Notes under the pieces: model-generated
Told to the model about the DNA's origin: nothing
Database searches by the model: none
The model's input: only the letters and a program-made list of their open reading frames with translations
Translations under genes and position numbers: made by a program
From: Pseudomonadota bacterium
GTDB lineage: Bacteria; Cyanobacteriota; Vampirovibrionia; Obscuribacterales; Obscuribacteraceae
Reading direction: 5' to 3'
Assembly: GCA_021325555.1 (NCBI GenBank)
Contig: JAJPGY010000016.1
Location: 62,001-126,000, forward strand
DNA length: 64,000 nt
Part shown: positions 20,849-29,445 of the stretch, piece after piece
How the letters are laid out: each line of letters opens with the position of its first letter
Position numbering within the stretch: position 1 is the first letter of the stretch

Positions 20849-23335
20849 CTACATCGTCTTGGGTGCGGGTGATTCGGTAACGGTCGGGGGCGGATCCTCC
20901 TCGACGATCTTGGGCGTGATGAGCAGCATCAGCTCCGAGCGCGCGCGCCCCTTCAAGGTGGTGCGGAAGAAGGCGCCCATGATCGGCATCTCGGCGAGAT
21001 AAGGCACCTTGGACAGCTGGGCTGCCTCGTCCTCGCGGAACAGCCCGCCGAGCACCAGGGTCTGCCCGTCCTTGATCCGCACCTCCTGCGACAGCACGTC
21101 GCGGATGCTGAGCAGGGTGACGGTGGTCGTATTGGGCGGGGTGCCGAAGGTGGTGGGCGGGGTGAGCGGCGACGAGACCTGCGGCCGCAGGCGCATGACG
21201 ATGAAGCCGTCCTCGGTGACCCGCGGCATGACGTCGAGGAAGACGCCGGCTTTGGTCAGCTCGACGTTGGTGGTAACAGAGGTGATGGTGGCGACGCTGG
21301 TGATCTTGTGCAGGACTTCGTCGGCAATGACGATGAGGGCTTCGGTGTTGTCGCTCACGATCACGGACGGGTTGGCGACCAGCTTGGCCTTGTTTGTCTG
21401 GAGCAGGAGGTTGAGGTTGAGACCGAGCGCCGAGGGCAGGGTGGCTATATTGGCCCGCCCGCCGGCGGACTTGCTCAGGGTCAGGAAGTTAAAGGCGCTC
21501 TGCGCGGTGGCCAGCGGCGTCACGCCGGCCACCGGCGTGGTGAGGATCGGGAAAAGGTTGCCGAGCAGGCCGGTGAAGCCGCTGGTGGCCGTCGGCGTGG
21601 GAGTTGTGCTGCCGCCAAAGATCGGCTGGGTCTGCAGGGAGCCCGGGTTCAAGCTGTAAGTCTGGGTGCGGGAAAAGGCCTGGGCCATGGCTGTCGCCAG
21701 CGTGCTGGCGAAGCTGTTGTTGTTCGTGCTGGTACCGGAGCTGGTGGTCGCGTTGGAGATCGTTGTGGTCGGTGGCGGGAAGGTGAAGGTGTTGCTGTTG
21801 GTGAAGCCGTTGGTTCCGGTGTTGCTGAAACCGTTGCTGGCGGTGGTGGTGAAGTTGGAGGTATTGGAGTTTGGACCGGCCTGGGCCAGGTCGGTTACCA
21901 CCGGGCCGGGGCGGGCCAAGCTGCCCATGCCGGGCAGAGACTGGATGAGCGGCTGCCCCTGAATCCCCAGGATGTTGCCGGACAGGCCGTTCGATTGCAG
22001 CGAGAGCTGGGCGCCGAGCTGTCTCAGTCCCTGGTTGGTCAGCTCCACAAGCGACGCCTGAATGTGCACCTGCTTCGGTCTCCTGTCAATAAAATGAATG
22101 GCCTCGTCGGCCACCGCGATGTCGTCGGGGGTGCCGACCACGATCACCTGGCGGTTTTTGACATCGGGGATGACAATTGCGCCGCCGCCGTTCTGCTCCA
22201 CCGTGTAATCGACCGGCGTCTCCTGGTACTGCCTGATCTGCTCCGAGCCGGGATCGGTGGCCGCGTTGTTGTAGCCGACGCCCTCGTGGGTCTGCGGCCG
22301 GCTTATCCCGCGCAGGATCCTGTTTACGTCCGGGCGGCCGCTCTGGTTGTTCTCCCGGGACAGCTCGGAGTTGTCAACTGTCTGCTCCTGCGGGGTCTTG
22401 GTCTCCATGCTGTTCAGGCTCTTTTGCGCGCCGCCCTCGCCCAGCGACTGCTGGGTGGTCTGTGTCCTTATCTGGGCCTGAGTGGCCTCGGTGACTCGCT
22501 CCGTATTGGCCTTCACCGTACGCGTGGACATGGTGAAGTCGGGTATCATGCCCCTGTTGAAGATCGAGGTGTGGAGCAGGTTGGCGACATCGTAGGGGTG
22601 GGCGTAGCTCAGCTTGAAGGCCCTGGCTATCGGCCTGTTCAGGCCGAGCTGGGTCATGGCCTGCATGGTGCCGATGATCACGGTGCTGTTGTCGAGCACC
22701 CGGCTTTGCAGCCCGGCGGCAGCCAGGACGTTGTCCATCGCCTCATTAAGCGTGACATCGCGCAGATCGCCGGTGATCGAGCCGACCACCGAGTGATCAA
22801 TGAGGATGTTGAGGCCGCCGCGGCGGGCCAGCTCGGCGATAACCTCTTTTACCGGCGTGTCCCGGAAGCTGAGGTTCCTTATCAGCTCTTCGCGGGCGAA
22901 GAGCTTGAACGGCCGGCGGATCTGCACGGTGGCGACCGTGGTGGGCAGGCGCGTGTGCCGCGGATCGGGGAGCTTGCCGGACACCGGTGTTCCCACGCTG
23001 CCCGGGCCCTGGGCCAGCGGCACCGGATCGGTCACCTCCGGCGGTGCCACCGCCTTGGCTTCCGCGGGGGCCTGCCCGGGCGGGTCGGAGGCGCCGGAGA
23101 ACTTCAGGGGCGACCCTTTCTGCGTCGCCGCCGGTGGTGCGGCGGCAGGGGCAGCTTCTGCGGGCGGCGGCGTGACAGCCTTCCCGGCGCCCACGGTCTT
23201 TATCTCTATGTTATCGGAGGGATCGGGGTCGGCACCGGCAGCCAGGGCCACCGGCGGTAAGGAAAGAAAAAGAGCGGACATCAATCCAGCTGTTACTGCC
23301 TTTTTTGCCAGCACGCCGCTTGTCCGGCGGGTCAT
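20849..23335 (-). CDS. secretin (type II/IV secretion or pilus outer-membrane pore)
   Basis: Secretins form multimeric outer-membrane gates. This 828-residue protein has a signal peptide (hydrophobic run GLMSALFLSLPPVALAAGA) and an Ala/Pro-rich linker. An STN domain follows near residues 150-220 (LSFRDTPVKEVIAELARRGG, ILIDHSVVGSI), then N-type repeats (RQVIVVGTPDDIAVADEAI), and a C-terminal secretin domain with KDGQTLVLGGLFRED and ELMLLITPKIVEE. An Asn/Thr/Ser-rich block of about 120 residues interrupts the region before the pore domain. No other pilus or secretion genes are adjacent, so the system it serves is unknown. ATG at 23335 follows AGGATAAGGA. Confidence 0.88.
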   Translation of the reverse strand: MTRRTSGVLAKKAVTAGLMSALFLSLPPVALAAGADPDPSDNIEIKTVGAGKAVTPPPAEAAPAAAPPAATQKGSPLKFSGASDPPGQAPAEAKAVAPPEVTDPVPLAQGPGSVGTPVSGKLPDPRHTRLPTTVATVQIRRPFKLFAREELIRNLSFRDTPVKEVIAELARRGGLNILIDHSVVGSITGDLRDVTLNEAMDNVLAAAGLQSRVLDNSTVIIGTMQAMTQLGLNRPIARAFKLSYAHPYDVANLLHTSIFNRGMIPDFTMSTRTVKANTERVTEATQAQIRTQTTQQSLGEGGAQKSLNSMETKTPQEQTVDNSELSRENNQSGRPDVNRILRGISRPQTHEGVGYNNAATDPGSEQIRQYQETPVDYTVEQNGGGAIVIPDVKNRQVIVVGTPDDIAVADEAIHFIDRRPKQVHIQASLVELTNQGLRQLGAQLSLQSNGLSGNILGIQGQPLIQSLPGMGSLARPGPVVTDLAQAGPNSNTSNFTTTASNGFSNTGTNGFTNSNTFTFPPPTTTISNATTSSGTSTNNNSFASTLATAMAQAFSRTQTYSLNPGSLQTQPIFGGSTTPTPTATSGFTGLLGNLFPILTTPVAGVTPLATAQSAFNFLTLSKSAGGRANIATLPSALGLNLNLLLQTNKAKLVANPSVIVSDNTEALIVIADEVLHKITSVATITSVTTNVELTKAGVFLDVMPRVTEDGFIVMRLRPQVSSPLTPPTTFGTPPNTTTVTLLSIRDVLSQEVRIKDGQTLVLGGLFREDEAAQLSKVPYLAEMPIMGAFFRTTLKGRARSELMLLITPKIVEEDPPPTVTESPAPKTM

Positions 23336-23403
23336 TCCTTATCCTGTCTAGCCACCTGGCTCAAGCCGCGGTGGAAACGTTTCTCGGCTGGTGTGACATG
23401 ATA

Positions 23404-23431
23404 ATACTACACACATTCCGATAAATTGCAA
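23404..23431 (-). promoter_or_regulatory. possible sigma-70 promoter for the secretin gene
   Basis: On the minus strand TTGCAA (-35) and TAGTAT (-10) are 16 bases apart, about 70 bp before the secretin ATG, in a locally AT-rich stretch. Assigned by eye only. Confidence 0.3.
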
Positions 23432-23481
23432 TGAGTTAATAAGCGCCCGGACTGGCGGGCACGCACCGCTGGCGGTGATCG

Positions 23482-24639
23482 TCACTTTTTGCCGGCCAGG
23501 CGGTAGATGGCCACTTGCAGGTTGTTGCGCGCCTCAATCAGGCGCGGGTTCAAGCGCAGCGCCAGGCGATATTCGTTGATGGCCGCGAGAATATCCCCAC
23601 CGCCATAGAGAGCATATCCTAGATCGTTCCTGGCATATGCATTGAGCGGGTCCAGGGCGACCGCCTGCTTGAACTCCTCGATGGCGCCGGCGGTATCACC
23701 GGTGGCGTGCAGGCACCGCCCGAGAGCCAGGTGGCCCTCCGGAAAGTTTGGATTGAGGAGACTGGCCTGGCGGGCCGTGCGCAGGGCGGCTTGCAGATCG
23801 CCGGACTGCAAAAGGGCGTTGGTCAGCGCAACCTGGGCGCGGGCGGAGCTGGGATCGAGCGAGACGGCCTGCCGGGCCGCCTTGAGCGATCCCACCCGGT
23901 CACCGGCGGAAAGAAGGGCCTCGGCCAGCCCGGACAGGGCAGGGGCGTCGGGTCTGATGCCGATTGCCCGCCGGTACTCGTTCACCGCCTCCGAGACGTT
24001 GCCGCCGCGCACCAGCGACTCGGCAAACAGGAGATGGGTCTCGGGCAGATCGGGCGCCAGCTCCACGGAGCGCCGGAACTGGGTGAGCGCCTGCCCGTGC
24101 TCGCCCACGAAGTCAAGAATCTTGCCCAGCTGCGCCCGGGCCACCGGGTCGTTGGGCCGCAGATCGATGGCCGCCTTCAAATCCGCGGCCGCGCCATCGT
24201 AATCGCCGGCCAGAAAAAGGTAGGTTCCCACCTTCAGCCGCAGATCTGGATCCTGCGGACGGTCGGTCACCTGCCGCCGCAGGCTGACGATGAGCTCGCC
24301 TGTCGATCGGAGATCACAGTGCGACCGCTCCAGGGTGAGGAGCCTGAGCTCGCTTTCCGGCAGGCGGCGCTCACCGCCGGGGGTAACAGGACCGCCCTTG
24401 CTGCGGGGAAGCGTTGCCTGAGGCGGGGCCGGCAGGGTCTTGATGAGCGGGCTGCCGGCCGCCCCCGACGGGCGGGCGGTGTCCTCAATTTTCTTTGGCG
24501 CCGGCATCGCCGACCAGCCGGACATCTCCATGTCCTGTCCGGCAAGCGTCGACTCCACCCCGGCAGCGGCGGCCGTTTTTGTCTGTAGAGCCCGAGCACG
24601 CTCGGCCAGGCCGGGGCGGTGGACCAGGATGAGCACCAT
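23482..24639 (-). CDS. tetratricopeptide repeat protein
   Basis: This 385-residue protein has a poorly conserved N-terminal third rich in Ala/Pro and charged residues, then about seven TPR units. Examples are GDYDGAAADLKAAIDLRPND, GEHGQALTQFRRSVELAPDL and GDTAGAIEEFKQAVALDPLN. TPRs mediate protein-protein contacts; no catalytic domain is present. A short hydrophobic stretch at the start (MVLILVH) is too short for a sure signal or anchor, and the true start may lie upstream at a rare codon. It is 146 bp upstream of the secretin on the same strand and might act with it. Confidence 0.8.
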   Translation of the reverse strand: MVLILVHRPGLAERARALQTKTAAAAGVESTLAGQDMEMSGWSAMPAPKKIEDTARPSGAAGSPLIKTLPAPPQATLPRSKGGPVTPGGERRLPESELRLLTLERSHCDLRSTGELIVSLRRQVTDRPQDPDLRLKVGTYLFLAGDYDGAAADLKAAIDLRPNDPVARAQLGKILDFVGEHGQALTQFRRSVELAPDLPETHLLFAESLVRGGNVSEAVNEYRRAIGIRPDAPALSGLAEALLSAGDRVGSLKAARQAVSLDPSSARAQVALTNALLQSGDLQAALRTARQASLLNPNFPEGHLALGRCLHATGDTAGAIEEFKQAVALDPLNAYARNDLGYALYGGGDILAAINEYRLALRLNPRLIEARNNLQVAIYRLAGKK

Positions 24640-24760
24640 TGCCGCCGCGCAGGCAACCGGCCGGCAGGATTTCCACTTGACGATCAGCCTTTTGATCCCC
24701 TCTTCCCCATGCTGCGCCTGCCGTCGTTTATTCTAGTATAAGAGCCCTCCCCACCGAGAA

Positions 24761-25897
24761 ATGAGCCAGCCGACGGCGCGCAGCGCCTACATCCACATCC
24801 CCTTCTGCTCGTACAAGTGCGACTTTTGCGACTTCACGGCTTTTGCCGGTCTCGATCACCTGGCCGGCCGGTACGTGGAGGTGGTTTGCGGCGAGATCGA
24901 GGCCCGGACGGCCCTGCTGTCAACCGACGACAGGCAGGTGGGCTCAGTTTTCTACGGCGGCGGCACACCCGGTCTCATCGAGCCGGCGCTGGTCGCCCGC
25001 CTGCAGCAGACGCTCTGCCGGCACACGCACCTGGCCGCAGAAGCCGAGGTGTCACTGGAGACCACGCCCCAGACCGTCACGCCTGAGAAAGCGGCTGCCT
25101 GGCTCGCCCTTGGCGTCAACCGGCTGTCAATTGGCATTCAATCGCTCAACGACGACGAGCTGGCGGCGATCGGGCGCGACCACGGCAGCGAGCAGGCGCT
25201 GGCCGGCGTCCGGATCGCGCGCCGGGCGGGGTTCCGGAACATAAACACCGACCTCATGTACGGTCTGCCCAATCAGACGATCGACAGCTGGCGGTCCACG
25301 CTGGCGCGTGTCCTGGCGCTGGACCTGCCCCACCTGTCGGCCTACGGGCTGCAGCTGTCCAGCGCCACACCGCTGTCCAGGCGTTATTCCCCAGCCTCGC
25401 CTGCTTATGGCGGCGAGGATCAGTTCGCGAGCATGTACGAGCTGCTGGTGTCCATGACCGCCGCGGCCGGTCTTGTCCAGTACGAGATCTCCAACTTTGC
25501 CCGCCCGGGCTTCGAGTCCAGGCACAACCTGAGCTGCTGGCAGAGCGGCGAGTACCTGGCCTTCGGCGTCGGCGCCCACCGATATGTGGGCGGCGTGCGC
25601 AGCTCCAACTGGCGCTCGCTCAAGCGATACATGGCCGAGCCGCTGGGCAGCGAGATGGAGGAACCGATCGATGCAGACACCCGCCTGCGCGAGGCCGTGT
25701 TCCTCGGCTTGCGCACCCGCAGGGGCATCGACCTCCAGCAGATCCGGCAGCAGTACGGTGTCGACCTGCTCGACCGCTTCCGGGCTCAGATCGACCGTCT
25801 TCTGGCCGGTGGCTTCCTGGAGTCCGCCGAGGGCCGGCTGGCCCTCAGCCAGAAAGGGGTGCTGGTCAGCAACCTGGTCATGTCCGAGCTCATCTGA
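24761..25897 (+). CDS. hemW: radical SAM heme chaperone HemW (coproporphyrinogen oxidase-like)
   Basis: HemW is a radical SAM protein now viewed as a heme-trafficking factor rather than a coproporphyrinogen dehydrogenase. The protein is 378 residues. The cluster motif is CSYKCDFCDF (C-x3-C-x2-C) in IHIPFCSYKCDFCDF, followed by FYGGGTPGLIEP, GVNRLSIGIQSLND and NTDLMYGLPNQT. It ends with the HemW-type C-terminal domain (YLAFGVGAHRYVGG). It diverges from the TPR gene and precedes the kinase by 223 bp. A lone hemW is common. Confidence 0.9.
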   Translation: MSQPTARSAYIHIPFCSYKCDFCDFTAFAGLDHLAGRYVEVVCGEIEARTALLSTDDRQVGSVFYGGGTPGLIEPALVARLQQTLCRHTHLAAEAEVSLETTPQTVTPEKAAAWLALGVNRLSIGIQSLNDDELAAIGRDHGSEQALAGVRIARRAGFRNINTDLMYGLPNQTIDSWRSTLARVLALDLPHLSAYGLQLSSATPLSRRYSPASPAYGGEDQFASMYELLVSMTAAAGLVQYEISNFARPGFESRHNLSCWQSGEYLAFGVGAHRYVGGVRSSNWRSLKRYMAEPLGSEMEEPIDADTRLREAVFLGLRTRRGIDLQQIRQQYGVDLLDRFRAQIDRLLAGGFLESAEGRLALSQKGVLVSNLVMSELI

Positions 25898-25966
25898 TAC
25901 CTGGCGCCGGGCCGTGCTGACGGGGTTCGATCAGCGCGACGTTGTAGATAAACGGCAGCGAGGCAA

Positions 25967-25985
25967 GGAAGGCGAGGAGCCTTCC
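25967..25985 (+). other. short hairpin downstream of hemW
   Basis: GGAAGGC and GCCTTCC pair perfectly around a 5-base loop, 70 bp past the hemW stop. No T-run follows, so termination by this alone is doubtful. Confidence 0.3.
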
Positions 25986-26120
25986 GCCTCCTCCGCGCGC
26001 CCTCGGTAAGCGCGGCGCTATAAATTAGTTTAGCCACCCGCCCGCACGGGTATTGAAATAAGGGGTAGGGCTGTCCGGCAGGTATGGCGGAGACGGTCAA
26101 GCGACAGGCCCAGGTAGAAA

Positions 26121-27695
26121 TTGAAGCTTTGCACAGAGTGCTTTCGCGAGTTCCCGGACGAGGTAGAACTTTGTCCGCAGGACGAGGTCACGCTGGCGGC
26201 GGTGGAGCCCGATCCGCTGATCGGCACCAGGCTGCAGGAACGATACGAGATCCAGTCGGTGCTCGGGCGCGGCGGCATGGGCGTGGTGTACAAGGCGCGC
26301 CACGAGCAGATGGACCGCACCGTGGCCATAAAAATGCTGCACTCGCACATGGTCTCCGATGCAGACGCCATGAAGCGTTTCCACCGCGAGGCCAAGGCGG
26401 TCTCCCGGGTCAAGCACCCGAACTCGATTACCCTCTACGACTTCGGGGTGAGCGGATCGGGGCAGCCGTTCATCGTCATGGACTACATCGAGGGCACCAG
26501 CCTCAAGCGCCTGATCAAGCAGCAGGGCAGGCTCTCGCTGGGGCAGATAGAGCACATCTTCGCTCAGGTCTGCGCGGCGCTCTCCTGCGCCCACGAGCAG
26601 GGCGTCATCCACCGCGACCTGAAGCCGGAGAACATCATGCTCACCAGCCGGGCGGGCGACCAGGAGTGGGTGCAGGTGGTGGACTTCGGCATCTCCAAGT
26701 TGAAGAGCCACGGTGACGAGACAGGCACCGATTACAACATCACGCGCATCGGCGACGTTTGCGGAAGCCCGCCTTACATGAGCCCGGAGCAGTGCATGTC
26801 GGCCAAGCCTATCGACCAGCGCAGCGACATATATGCCCTGGGAGTGGTCCTTTACGAGTCGCTGTCCGGCAGGCTGCCCTTCAAGGCCAAGACAGCCATC
26901 GAGATGATTGACTGCCATCTGTATGCGCCGCCGACCCCGCTCAAGGCGGCCAATCCGGACCTGGCCCTTTGCGATGCCCTGCAGAACATTCTCCTGAAAG
27001 CTTTGCAGAAGGAGCCGGAGCGGCGGCAGCAATCGGTAGAGGAGTTCTATCGCGATCTCGTTGAGGCGATCAAACGTGACTCCGTCAAGCTGAAGGCGGC
27101 GCAGTATCGCACGAACCTGGCGGCGGAAGCGGCGGCCCCGGCCGGCGACGGTCAGGCAAAGGACAGGGAGCCGCCGGACACGCGGGTGGAATCAGGAGTC
27201 GTCCAGGCAGCCAGGAGGGAGCCGCCTGCCACCGTTCCCGGTGGCATCGTCCAGCGGCTGCGCGCAGCCGTGTCCCGCTTTCTGTCCGGTGAGGCCAAAC
27301 AGAAGAAAACCGCTCCCGGGCCGGTCCTGGACAACTGCCCCTACTGCGCTTCGCCGCTCAAGCCGAAGATCAAGTTCTGCCTCGAGTGCGGGCGAAACAT
27401 GCCATCGCTTGTCGATTTGACCAAGCTGCGGCAGGCGCAGCAAGTCTTCAGCCTGCCGAAGGCGCACCGCTCTGAAGAGCCGGAGCCGGCACCGGATTTC
27501 AGCACCAAGGCCAAGATCTTCACCAGCCGCCGGGGAACCATCTGGGGCGTGCCCCGCCCGATCGTCTTGATCAACCTGATCATCCTCATCATCCTCTGCT
27601 TCTTTTTCATGACCCCGCGCAGGCCGTCCCCGCAGGATTCCAAAGCGCACGAAGGTCCCCGACACCACGCCAAGAGGCTGAGCCACCACCTCTAG
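26121..27695 (+). CDS. tail-anchored Ser/Thr protein kinase with zinc ribbons
   Basis: This is a Hanks-type kinase of 524 residues. The N-terminus has a small Cys cluster (CTECFREFPDEVELC). The kinase domain (about residues 42-300) is complete: LGRGGMGVVYKA, AIKML lysine, HRDLKPENI, DFGISK and PPYMSPEQC. After a charged linker comes a zinc ribbon CPYCASPLKPKIKFCLECG, then one transmembrane helix near residues 485-505 (VLINLIILIILCFFF) and a basic tail. The kinase therefore faces the cytosol on a C-terminal anchor. The start is TTG at 26121 after AGG. A TPM-domain gene follows at once. Confidence 0.9.
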   Translation: MKLCTECFREFPDEVELCPQDEVTLAAVEPDPLIGTRLQERYEIQSVLGRGGMGVVYKARHEQMDRTVAIKMLHSHMVSDADAMKRFHREAKAVSRVKHPNSITLYDFGVSGSGQPFIVMDYIEGTSLKRLIKQQGRLSLGQIEHIFAQVCAALSCAHEQGVIHRDLKPENIMLTSRAGDQEWVQVVDFGISKLKSHGDETGTDYNITRIGDVCGSPPYMSPEQCMSAKPIDQRSDIYALGVVLYESLSGRLPFKAKTAIEMIDCHLYAPPTPLKAANPDLALCDALQNILLKALQKEPERRQQSVEEFYRDLVEAIKRDSVKLKAAQYRTNLAAEAAAPAGDGQAKDREPPDTRVESGVVQAARREPPATVPGGIVQRLRAAVSRFLSGEAKQKKTAPGPVLDNCPYCASPLKPKIKFCLECGRNMPSLVDLTKLRQAQQVFSLPKAHRSEEPEPAPDFSTKAKIFTSRRGTIWGVPRPIVLINLIILIILCFFFMTPRRPSPQDSKAHEGPRHHAKRLSHHL

Positions 27696-27717
27696 ACCAG
27701 CTACAATGGAGAAGGCG

Positions 27718-28317
27718 ATGGCCCGGGGGTCGGAGTCGGTGAGCAACGACATTCTTTCGCAAGCGAAGTTTCTCCCGGAGACGGAGCCGTTGACGGCCAT
27801 AAACGATTACAGCCATACGCTTTCCGGTGCCCAGATCGGCTCCCTGACGCAGCAAGCCTCCGCCGTCAATTTCAAGGCGATCGTCGTTGTCCTCCCCGAC
27901 GACTTCTCGCCCCCGTCTTTTGAAGACTTTGCCGTCGCCCTGGCCAAGAAATGGGCCCTATCCGGTCGCGAAGTGCTGTTGCTCGTGGACACGAAATCGC
28001 ACAAGGTTTTCGCCATGGGCGGCTCACCTTTGAATGCGGCGGGGGTATCCTCCGAATATCTGCAGCAGATCATCCTGCAGCGGGAATTCATTCCCTACGC
28101 GGCCAAAGGCGACCTAGGCGGAGCGATCTCCCACACGCTGGCGGCAGTGGACAGCGCGCTCGCTCACCCGAGGGCAGGCTTCACCGCATTTGGTGGCATT
28201 CTGCGCGGCTGGCCGCCTGCCGGCAGCCAGCTTGTCTCCTGCGCGCTGCTGGCCGCGCTGGCAGCCGTGATCGTAGTTGCGCTGGTCGTCTGGCGGCGCC
28301 GGGCGCGGCGCCGCTAG
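27718..28317 (+). CDS. TPM-domain protein with C-terminal membrane anchor
   Basis: The product is 199 residues from ATG 27718, which GGAG precedes by 6 bases; an ATG at 27706 lacks a Shine-Dalgarno. The middle resembles the TPM domain (TLP18.3/Psb32/MOLO-1): GAQIGSLTQQASAVNFKAIV, FAVALAKKWALSGREVLLLV and HKVFAMGG. A single hydrophobic helix (LLAALAAVIVVALVVW) and a run of arginines end the protein. No signal peptide is present, so the domain is probably cytosolic, unlike many TPM proteins, which are exported. It starts 22 bp after the kinase, so cotranscription is likely. Its end overlaps the convergent neighbour by 4 bp. Confidence 0.75.
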   Translation: MARGSESVSNDILSQAKFLPETEPLTAINDYSHTLSGAQIGSLTQQASAVNFKAIVVVLPDDFSPPSFEDFAVALAKKWALSGREVLLLVDTKSHKVFAMGGSPLNAAGVSSEYLQQIILQREFIPYAAKGDLGGAISHTLAAVDSALAHPRAGFTAFGGILRGWPPAGSQLVSCALLAALAAVIVVALVVWRRRARRR

Positions 28318-28625
28318 CTCGGCTGCCAGTGGCTCTTCATGTTCTGTCCGATGCGGAACCCCTGAATAAGGTTCAGCCGGCTCAACTGATAGAGCTCGTT
28401 CAAGGCCAGAGGATCGTCGATCCCGTGCTTGGCGGCCACCGCATTCACCTGCTGCATGGCCACGGCCGAGAAATAGACAAAGACCTCGTCGCGCACCTCG
28501 CCCATGCCCTGGTTGGGCATGCGCAGAACGGCCTTGCCGAAGTCATTGTTGATCGCCTCGGCTAGCTGCTGATCAAGAAGCTCCTCATAGAAGGAGTCGG
28601 CGACGGTGTCGGTTTTCTTATCCAT
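28314..28625 (-). CDS. small conserved-looking protein of unknown function
   Basis: This is a 103-residue soluble protein that I do not recognise. It is acidic at the N-terminus (MDKKTDTVADSFYEELLDQQ) and mostly helical by appearance (AVAMQQVNAVAAKHG, LNELYQLSRLNLIQGFRIGQ). It has no Cys and no membrane segment. A good ribosome-binding site (AGAGGTG) precedes the ATG at 28625. It lies 36 bp after the uracil-DNA glycosylase gene on the same strand, so the two are probably one transcript. Confidence 0.7.
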   Translation of the reverse strand: MDKKTDTVADSFYEELLDQQLAEAINNDFGKAVLRMPNQGMGEVRDEVFVYFSAVAMQQVNAVAAKHGIDDPLALNELYQLSRLNLIQGFRIGQNMKSHWQPS

Positions 28626-28661
28626 GGTTCACCTCTTGATAGAGCGCCGTGGTTATGCGAT

Positions 28662-29339
28662 CTAGTCGAGAGCATCAAGTGCTCTTCTCACTTCCTTGAT
28701 GTCCTGCCACATGAGCCACTTCGGGCTGCCGACTTCCCTCGAGTCGTTGCGCAACAAGAAGGAGGGATGAAATATCGGCATTACTTTAGCACCGTTTCTG
28801 AAAGGAAACCATTTGCCCCGAATACGGCTGATAGGATCCTTAACTTTGAGCACATACTGCACCGCGGTCGCCCCGGCCGCCAGAACCAGCTGCGGCCGCA
28901 CCAGATCTATCTGGGCATCTAGATAAGGCCGGCACGCCTCCGCCTCCTCTCTGGCCGGCACACGATTGCCAGGCGGCCTGCATTTCACCACATTGCATAT
29001 ATAGACATCGCGCCGGCGATCTATGCCCGCCGACAGCAGTATCTTGTCCAGCAATTGCCCGGCCTTGCCCACGAACGGCACACCAGTCTCGTCCTCTCGC
29101 TGCCCCGGGCCTTCTCCGATAATCATCAGCCGTGCCTGAGCGTTGCCGTCCGCGAACACGACATGCGTGCGCGTCTGGCAGAGCCCGCAGCGCCGGCAAC
29201 GTGAGGCCGCGTCGGCCGCCTCATCGAGGCTGGAAAGGGTGACGGACTCGTTGGCATCGACAACAAACCTGTCCAGCGCGGAAGCGTCATTCAACCCGGC
29301 GAGTTCGAGCTGTCTCTGCTTGTCGGTCCCTACAGTCAT
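28662..29339 (-). CDS. family 4 uracil-DNA glycosylase (4Fe-4S)
   Basis: This enzyme removes uracil from DNA to start base-excision repair. The 225-residue protein shows the family-4 motifs GEGPGQREDETGVPFVGKAG, NVVKCRPPGNR and IFHPSFLLR. Cluster-ligand cysteines are visible as CRRCGLC near residue 50 and as a pair spaced 16 residues apart (KC ... EAC), matching the family. The catalytic and DNA-intercalation segments look intact. ATG at 29339. A small unknown gene follows 36 bp downstream. Confidence 0.9.
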   Translation of the reverse strand: MTVGTDKQRQLELAGLNDASALDRFVVDANESVTLSSLDEAADAASRCRRCGLCQTRTHVVFADGNAQARLMIIGEGPGQREDETGVPFVGKAGQLLDKILLSAGIDRRRDVYICNVVKCRPPGNRVPAREEAEACRPYLDAQIDLVRPQLVLAAGATAVQYVLKVKDPISRIRGKWFPFRNGAKVMPIFHPSFLLRNDSREVGSPKWLMWQDIKEVRRALDALD

Positions 29340-29445
29340 CGCGTTTCCTGCCGCCCGTCTCGATTGATTTTCCGAAAGGCCATTGACAATATAACATGGG
29401 GTACAATTAGCTCACGCTAACAATTGAAGGGCGCTTAAAGCTGGT

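Noticed and set aside
21308..23260. Plus-strand open frame of 650 codons antisense to the secretin
   Set aside because: The secretin has signal peptide and C-terminal domain on the minus strand; the plus frame has none.
25918..25945. GGGGTTCGATCAGCGC as a tRNA T-arm
   Set aside because: No acceptor or anticodon stem can be built around it.
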